From positions 107,501 through 171,500 of the forward strand of contig BROG01000110.1 in the NCBI GenBank assembly GCA_030159075.1: a DNA stretch of 64,000 bases, written 5' to 3'. Below are positions 22,841 through 32,500 of this stretch, piece by piece. A program made the position numbers and the translations under genes. Source of the stretch: Atrina japonica. Lineage: Eukaryota; Mollusca; Bivalvia; Pterioida; Pinnidae. Position 1 is the first letter of the stretch. Each line of letters opens with the position of its first letter. Below the pieces are notes generated by a model. It made no database searches. It saw nothing but the letters and a program-made list of their open reading frames with translations, and was not told where the DNA came from.

Positions 22841-25800
22841 CTGAAATGGAAAACACAACATTATATATATATTATCTAAAATGGAAAACCCAACATTATA
22901 TATATATTATCTAAAATGGAAAACACAACATTATATATATATTATCTGAAATGGAAAACACAACATTATATATATATTATCTGAAATGGAAAACACAACA
23001 TTATATATATATTATCTGAAATGGAAAACACAACATTATATATATATTATCTAAAATGGAAAACACAACATTATATATTGCCGAACTAATCAAGCTCATC
23101 TTTCATGATTTTGACATGAAAACATTACAATTTATGCAGCAATTTGACATTTTTAGTAAATTGTTGCATACAATCATAAAATGATTTTAAAAATTACTGT
23201 TCATCTGAATAGACATCCAAAATTTTCAAAAAAAGTTTGCACAAAATACCCTGTCACAATATAACTGGTTGACATATTGTTGGAAGTGACATAAAACAAT
23301 GACTAAATAACTAACTACCATATTCCAATTTTGAGTACCACTCTAAAGGCATTTTTCAGTTTTTGCATGAAAATTTGAATTTGACACCATTTTTATGTGA
23401 ATGAAAAAAAGATGTGTATTTTAATCAGTCAGGTGTAGAAATTTTACAAACGACTTTACAGTCAAAATAATAAGATTAAAGTTGATTCAGTAATTACTGA
23501 AATTCCGATTTGTTTGTGAGAAGATTAATCCAGAAAGTAGGCATCTATCCACTGAATTATTTCAAAACTGGCAATTACTTGACAAAATTCCAGAGTAACA
23601 GAAGTAGACAAACATGTTATAAGATGGAACCTCACTATCAAGACCACCATCTAACTGACTTAATGGTATGATTAGTGAGGTTCCACTGCTTATCATGTGA
23701 GGTGGTCCAATAAATGAAATAGCCTTTATGCCAGATTCTACTGTGTTTGGGGAAAATTTAAATACAAATACAGTCATACTTAGATGAGTCGAAGTTTAAG
23801 GATCCACCTTGAAAAGATAGAAACATCAGGACTCATGGATGGTAATCAAGAACCATACGTATTTTAGTTTCAGAGGTTCTATAAGGTGTATATTACTGAT
23901 TCGAAACTATTTAAGACCTATACAGCGATTATAATTTAACTTAATTGTTGTGAAATTAAAACAATGAGAGTTTATGAGAAGAAAAATTATCATGGGGCGA
24001 TGCAAATTTTTATTTCAAATTTTATTTAGGAATTCCCATTGGTTTTTTAGAAAAGAGCCCCAAAATTTATTCAAAATATAGAGAAATTTGACTCAAAAAA
24101 GTTTGAATTATAAAATGTTTTTAAGTAGTATTAAATAACAAAATTATTTGGGATTTTGTCAATAGTTCCAAATAGTGCAAGAAAATCGACTCGTTGAAGT
24201 TTGACTTATCTAAGTTCTACTGTAGTAATTAAAACCCGTAAAAACAATTTGTTCATTTTTTAGATTAAAACTTTAGGGAAGGAAATTACTGTAAAAATCC
24301 CCCATACGAGCTAACATTCCTACACTCAGGCCATAATTAAAAAACCATTTGTTTGGTGTACCCAAACCTGAAGATTTATAAGTGAGTCATTAAATACTTC
24401 ATCCCTATCATCACATTTACTAGTAGTAGTAAAATATTTTAGTTAAGTGTTACACACTCTGATACAATTTTAAAAACATCATAATTATAAGATACACCAT
24501 TAAAACAAGAGCACCCAGCCAATTATGACTAATGAGACACTGTCATACTGTACATGTATACACTGTAAAATGTAGCTAGCAGAAATAATATATGTATTTA
24601 TTTACTCACCCAAATCAATGAAAAGTATGGTCATAAATCAGGAATGAACAAGTTAACTGTGCATATCAAATTATTGTAAAATTTAGATTCTGAATCATAC
24701 ACTCCTGAATTCTGACAGTGGACTTAACTATTCTTTGAAATGGATGAGTCCATATATGGCAACAGTGGTCAATGACTTAAGCAGTTTTTTCTTATTGATT
24801 TCAATATGTAAATTGTACAAAATTTCACATTTTTATAAAAAATAAAAATAACAAAAAAATGGTGGGCAAAACTGCCTGGAAAAATATTTGGGCACTTGGG
24901 ACACATCAAACATTTTAAAAATTTTTGACTTAAGTTCCATGTACCTTGACAATGAATTAAGGTCTGGGTAGAAGATGCCCATGATTTTACAATATTAATG
25001 TTGTGTTTTACTGGTGAATATAATGAAATGAACAAACAACATGATATTCTGCAAAACTCCCACTTAAAAATTACAACAAGCAGAAATCTTAAACAAAATA
25101 TCTGTTCTATGAAGACTAGAAATAATAATAAAATTGTATTACAGTAAATTTATTGCCTGCAGACTTCAACAGTTTTAACTTACATGTATATAGCTGAGCA
25201 TTGAAGTTTTTAAAAACGGATTTAACGCAAGAATTAAAACGAAGATGTTGATGCAAGTGAATATGTAAATCAAAGATTAAACAATCATTTTGTTTTGAAG
25301 TTTAGGACTTGGTTAAAATCTGATAACATCAAAATGCAACAGACATACAGACTAATGCCCTTAGATGTTCAATCTCAAGGGGGCCAAAAAAATCATGTCT
25401 TACCTCCCCTTGATTTATTGTACATTCAAGCGGTAAATCTTTTGGATGTAAATTAGGGTAGTCTTCTAGAAGCCACTGTAAAGTTGTTCTGTTTGGATGA
25501 AATGATGGTGTTTTTTCTGGTGGATATAGAAACCATCTCTGAAAAAGTGTACAAATAATTACAAAATAATCATAATATTTTCAATGTCAATACTGTAAGT
25601 TTAGCCTGTATCCCATTGTCTGTCCATCTGATTGTGGTTTTGAATAAAGTTTTGTAATTGCTCACCATTCATATAGTACAGGTTTCACGGACAGCTAGCG
25701 AACATTATTGATTAATCAAACGCTCTGAATTCTTCTTAAATCATTTTGGTGAATTTTGTAGACAGATTATTTATGTCAGTGATAATGTAATCAATATCAT

Positions 25801-28800
25801 ATATTTTGGTAAACACACTTCTTTGCCAGTGGATGCTGTTTCTTTTACAGAGATTCTAATCATCAGGACTCCTGTTTGCAGTGTTCTCAAATCTAAGATA
25901 TCAATATTTGGGGACCTCCATAGCAAAGTGGCTAGAAAATCACGTTTAAACAATGAAGTCTCTCATCTCTCTTTAGTATAGGTTCAAGTGATCCAATGTA
26001 ATGAAACATTGTACTATACCTTTCTGCCAAAAACAACTTCTCCGAAACCAGGTCCATGGAAATGGAATGGTACCCCTGTACCCGCACCTAAAAACATAAC
26101 ATCACAATAGCTTTAACAATGATAATCATTTATTAAATATAGGGTATACATAGGTACCAACCTTGAAAAGTAATAGCAAATTGATTTTTCGTCAAGGTCA
26201 GAGAATTGTCAAGCAATTTTGAAGAAATAGTGGCTGAATATATGTCAAAATTTTGTAGCCATGTTTCTTAATACAAAACCTGTGAAATAAGGTGGTATTG
26301 ATCAGTCGGGTAAACTATCAACTAGAAAAAAATGGTTTGTTTATTGTTGTTTAAAATCCCACTCAAGAATCTTTCACTCATATGGAGATGTCACCAATTG
26401 TCGGTGAAGGGCTTCAAATTTTGGCCTATGCTTTGCATTTATGGCCATTGAGCAGTAAGAATTCTTTAACGTGGTGACACCTACTGCGACACGGGACCTC
26501 GACTTTTACTGTCTCATCCAAAGGACAGGAAACCAACCTGCCACCGGCTGGACTCGATCTCATGACCTCACGATCAAGAGTTAAACATGCTACCGACTGA
26601 GCCAGGCCGGCTCAGAAAAAAAATTATAACCTTAAATTGAGGAAATCGTAATTTTTATCCAAAACATGCTTAAAATGTTTTCAAAGTAAAAAAAATATAG
26701 AATATAAACTTCTCTACAACATTTGAATCAAATTTAGGAAAAGAAACTGTAATAACCTGCTACACCAAAACTGTATGCTCCCACCATGTTGGGTAGACTA
26801 TATGGCGGTGGTTCATATTCATTGAACAGCTCCTCCCACTCTGTATAGTTATTATCACCAAACCAATAAAATGTCTCTGTTAAAAATAAGAAGTTGAGAA
26901 AAAATTTAGGCAAAGTGAAATACTATTTCAAATTGCTATACATAGATTGCGCATTAAAATCAGGTAAGTTTCAAATACAGTAAAACCTGCATTAGTGAAC
27001 ACCTGTGTATAAAAACCACCTGGTTACAAAGACTTTTTTGCTGTCCCGAATAATACCATTTGTATACAGATCAACCTCAATATAAAGACCACCTCCCTGT
27101 AAAGACTGGTTTTCTGGTTTCCCTAAGGAGGTTGTTCTATACAAGTTTCAATGTACATAGACATGCTTTTCATCTTTTGACACCAGAAATAATGTAACGG
27201 CTCTCCACATTAGTAGATATGGGAGATTTGTCTCTTTTTCATCAGCCTGGTTTCCTGGGTTTTTTCCTGGTTTTATGGCTGATACAGTGTTCTGTGGAAT
27301 TTTGTTATCTTGAAATTTATGGGATGGCCCCGATTTTGAAATGACATTATTTTGACATGACATGATTCCATTGTATTAACACAGATTCAACATTTATATG
27401 ATAATTGAATCGAAAAAATTCTGTATGATTTCATCACTACATCCTGATTTTGTTGTTGTTTTTTTCTTTTTTTAGGGGGAGATGTGTATCTGTTTTGTCA
27501 GTTTTTTAGAGATAGAGAGAACAAGTCACTTCTCTCTTTAAGCTGAAAGAGTTATGATCCTTGATAACTATCTTCCTGAAATTCTTGATAACTATCTTCC
27601 TGGAAGTCTTGATAACTATCTTCCTGGAAGTCTTGATAACTATCTTCCTGGAAGTCTTGATAACTATCTTCCTGGAAGTCTTGATAACTATCTTCCTGGA
27701 AGTCTTGATAACTATCTTCCTGGAAGTCTTGATAACTATCTTCCTGGAAGTCTTGATAACTATCTTCCTGGAAGTCTATTCATCTTAGTACTCAATCTCA
27801 TCAACATCTGTTTTAGCAACCACCTGTGTATAGAGACCACCTGGTCATAAAGACCTTTTTTTGCTGTCCCCAATAGTACCATTGTGTACAAATCGACCTA
27901 AAGAGGTCATTATATACAACTTTCACTGTAATTATTTTTGTGAATGGTTCAGAAAGAATGGAAAAAATCGATCATACCATTTCCCAACATATCAAGTGTT
28001 TGTGGTTTCATAACATTCTTCACATAATACGCCAAAGACACATCACCTGAAACAAACAAAATAAATATCTCCTACTAGTAGGTCAGTGTAAACATGAAAT
28101 TATCGCTGACTTTACTGCAAACGGCAAATTTCTTATACACATGTAGCATATATCCATGAGCCGAACTTCAATGAGTTGAATTTCTTGATGTTTCGAACTG
28201 TTCACAAAGTCCCAAATAATTTTGTTATTTAACGCTACTGATAAATATTTTATAATTCCAACTTTTATGAGTTATTTCGAAAATTTCTCGATGTTTCGAA
28301 TAATTTTTTGGGCTTATTTCTATAAAAACAACGAAAATTCCTACATAAAATTAATAAATTTAGCACTAATTATTAATCATAATGACCGTTTATGTCTTAA
28401 AGTTAATGTTAATGTTAGTTTTTGTTTTACGCCACTTTCAACAATCTTCCAGTTATATAGTGGCGATGCATCAATTAAAATTTCAGAGTAAAATCAAAGT
28501 ATATTGTTCTATTAAAAATATTAATTAAAAATTGTAAAAGATAATATATTTATTAATTAAAAAAGTATTTAGACGTTTCATGATTTTTAAGAAACATTTC
28601 AAATTTTTGAATATAAACCGATGTCTTTCAGATACTCCAAAATGATGTCGCCTGCAACATTATTAAAAACACTATCAAAATCCGTCTCGGAGTAATATTT
28701 CTCACGAGTATATTTAAAATCTATACATTCTGTCAAAATATGTTTAATTGTCAGTCTAGAGCCACACGGTATACATTCCAGTGGCTCTTCTTTCAACAAT

Positions 28801-29481
28801 AAATATTTATGTGTAAGGTCACTGTGACCAATACGAAGTCTGGTCAGAGTAACCTCATTTTTTCTATTACTAGTGCACACTGGTGAGTTATTGTAAAATT
28901 TGGTATTTATCTCATGTAATTTATTTTCAAATTGTAGATCCCAATGTTGTTGAAACGTTGCAGTCACGTAATCTGCAATAGATGGTTTAAGATCTGTGTA
29001 CGGAATTTTATTTTCAGAGGATAAATTTTTCTTTACTAATTTAGCAAATGCATCAGCTTTTGTATTTCCTTTTATGCCGATATGGCTAGGAATCCAACAG
29101 AAGACAATCTCTGTACCTACAGATGTCAAATAATGTACTGTCTCTATTATTTAAAAAATTATGTTATTGGAAAGGTTTACACTTTCAATTGATTTTAAAC
29201 ATGACAAAGAATCTGAGAAAATAACACATTTTCTTATAGCTTTTGACTTTATATAATTTAATGCCAGTAAAATCGCTGTGGCCTCAGTGGTGAAAATAGA
29301 GGCATCACGCGGCATGTTTGTTTTGAGAATGTCTTAAATGGTTTTGAAGCAGTCATATATACCTTATAAAACCTGTGAAACTAAAAACGTGTGGTTCTCA
29401 GTTACCATCCATGAGTTGAAGTCCCGATGTTTCAAACTTTTCTAGGTGGTCCCTTGTATTTCAACTCATCGAAGTTCTACT

Positions 29482-29575
<94 letters not shown>

Positions 29576-32500
29576 TATATATATCAAATTAATTGAAGTA
29601 CATGTATTCTTGGATATAAATAGTTTGAAAACAATCTTTTCATACAGGAATATTTATTTCAGGTCTTCATTAATCTAAACAGCTAATTTTGGTAGTAATA
29701 CTATTTAATCCAATTTGGTTCTTTAAAGAAAAAAACTTATCAAGTTGACTCACAATACGGCAATCAAAGGGAAATAACTCACAAAATCCTGAAAATAGAA
29801 ACCCATCTACACCTTTTTATAAAGGACAGTAAAAATTATATTCAAATATTCCCAAGGTTACAAGTAACTTGTACAGGGATTCTCCACACTCTTCTCTGAA
29901 TTGTGCCTGGGCCTTTTGAATTGGGAATTTTAGCAACATTTTCATGAAATTGGGAAATCTAAAAACGCACAAAACTGTTTGAAATTACAAGAATCTCTTC
30001 AAATTTTCAAACTCATTGTCATTTGATTTCAATTAGGAAATTTCAACTGCACATTCAGAAAAAAATGCATTCTTTTGCATTGAGATGGGGCCTTATTTTG
30101 GTACCCCTTTGATAAAGAGGAAAATCCCTGCTGTAGCTTATGTGTATATATTTATATATATATATATACATATATACACCATACAAGCACATTTATGAAT
30201 CTCTTTACTGTGTCCAAAAAAAAAAATCAAGATTTTACTTACGTTTTTCATATGAGTGTGTATTTGCAGAGCTCAATCTTATCTTCTTATTTCCATATTT
30301 TTCCAGCATATTATCTTTTTCACATAGATTTTGAAAATTCTAAAATGCAGAAAAAAGAGATTATTATGCAAGTACATGTATTCCAAATTGTTAGACAGAA
30401 ATTTTGCATATATAGTATACACTAAGTGGATTATCTTATCTATATATTTTAGATCAGGGCTTTCTTCATTGGACCTCTAAGGCAGATAGCCCATGTGGAC
30501 ATTTTTTATTGGAAATATTTCTTGAAATATTTTGGGAAAAAAGATATGAATTATAAATGGATAATAAGTCCAATTAATACTATAGTCTAAGTCAGGGTGA
30601 AAAATAATCTTACAGAAATTTTATATCAACAAGAATTCTGAGAGTATTGATGAATCAATACATGTTACCTACATGTAAAACCATTATAAATAATTAGAAT
30701 ATTTTTCAACATAAACATGTTCGACCCTTAAAGAACCTATATGCAAAGTATCCTAATACATGTATTATTATTAAATGAATGGTGAACCATTGGAAAACTT
30801 TAACAAGAACATTAACCTGCAAATTTGGGGCCAAAAAATAAAGTCCAAAACATGTCAAAAATGAAGAAAATAATTACATGTAGAATATTTTTCCAGTTTT
30901 ACTCTCCAACATTAATGTTCAACCCCTAAAGAACCTCAGTGTAAAGTATCAACATCCTAATAATATTAGAATCATTGAAAAACTTTAACCAAAACCTTAA
31001 CCAAAGGTTTCAGATGGACAGATGGACTGACAGACGGATGCAGAAATAAACCATATTAAAAAATGAGGTAATTTGAATTCATATAAGAAATTTTCCATTT
31101 ATTTTCCCATTAAGTACAATTACTAAGCGGACATATGAATACATGAAAAACTTATATACAACTCATATAAAACATACATATGGTATGGATATTTTAGTTT
31201 ACTATGATGCATTAAATCATAATCTTTTAACTTTCAAATATGCACTAGTTATATTCATCATTTCTGTGCTATTACAACTCTAGTAAATGGCAGTAGATTT
31301 ATTGATCTTTTGTTAGGAAATAAACAATATAAAAAGATCTATCAATAAATATAAAAAGTCGTGAAAAGAGCTGAGAAAAGTTGTGAAATGGCCTACAACT
31401 GGTACATGAATCGAGATACCAATCAACATACAATCATACATGTCTATAAAGCCACTCAAGGGAACAGGCAAATTTGCCATTATAGACAGGTGCCCTTTAT
31501 AAAGAAGTTTATTAATAATAAGTCATGAAAAGACCTAAGAAAAGTTGTATGATGACCTAGGGGTGATCATGAATTGAAGTACCCATTTACGCACATGTAA
31601 TATCAATGTTCAAAAGTTTTAAAATCGAAGAGCACATGTGGTATACTACTTACAGAATTATCTGTTGCCTGTTTTATAATGACTGGCTGCAAAAAGGCAT
31701 ACCTATAAAAATAAAATATAATTTTACACAGAGTAAAATAAAAGTATTAGTAATTTACTAATTTCATTTCCTGTTAAACAAAGGTGAAATAAATAAAGTG
31801 CATATAAGACCTTTACATTGAAATATCAAATAACATCCTATAATCAATTCAAATTTTGATACTTGCTTTTATCTGAATTTCATTTTGGAAATTTATTTAC
31901 ATAAAATTTATGTAAACACATGCAGTATAGAAAATTAAATTGCTCCATTTTAATAAAATTGTAAGCTACTAGCTTCAGATCTATTACTCTTACCGTTTTA
32001 AAAATTCTTTTTGAGTTAATGTATCAGCATCTCTTACTTCAACATTGCATGGGCCTGGAAATGCCATTAATAGTTCTTCCGCTGTATACCTAAAGGGATG
32101 TAAAAAAATGATATACAAAGTTCTGGTACAGTATCAGAAAGTAAATGTATAACCGTAATGCACATTAATTTGAAAAATTCTATTCACACAACCATTTTTA
32201 TTTTAACTTGAAAATTCTCAGTTAAAGAAACAAGACTAACAATAAATCATGTAAATAGGTAAATGCTTCTTTCTACAGACTTTCTGATCTACAGTTGTGC
32301 AGAAGAGCCGCATGATCAAAATTTCCAAATTTATCCACAATGGGGCTGTGAATGGCTCTGGCCAAAATTTATCTACATGATAATTGTGTGTCTGTGAATA
32401 TAATTTATGAATTTGTGCATAAATGTAAAGGGGATAGACTAGCCCAAAAGTTATTCATATAAACATACATAAAATAACAGGTTTAGGAATAGACGTATCA

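Larger units (their letters stand above)
28143..29482. mobile_element. Pogo/Tigger-like MITE split by a LINE
   Basis: Left part 28143-28401 and right part 29329-29482 align end to end with the intact copies at 23771 and 2030 once 28402-29328 is removed. The right end is AACTCATCGAAGTTCTACTG, followed by a TA tract. Confidence 0.8.

Noticed and set aside
27554..27850. 98-codon frame with LDNYLPGS repeats
   Set aside because: Product of a 24-bp minisatellite, antisense within JMJD8; the other plus frame is open as well.
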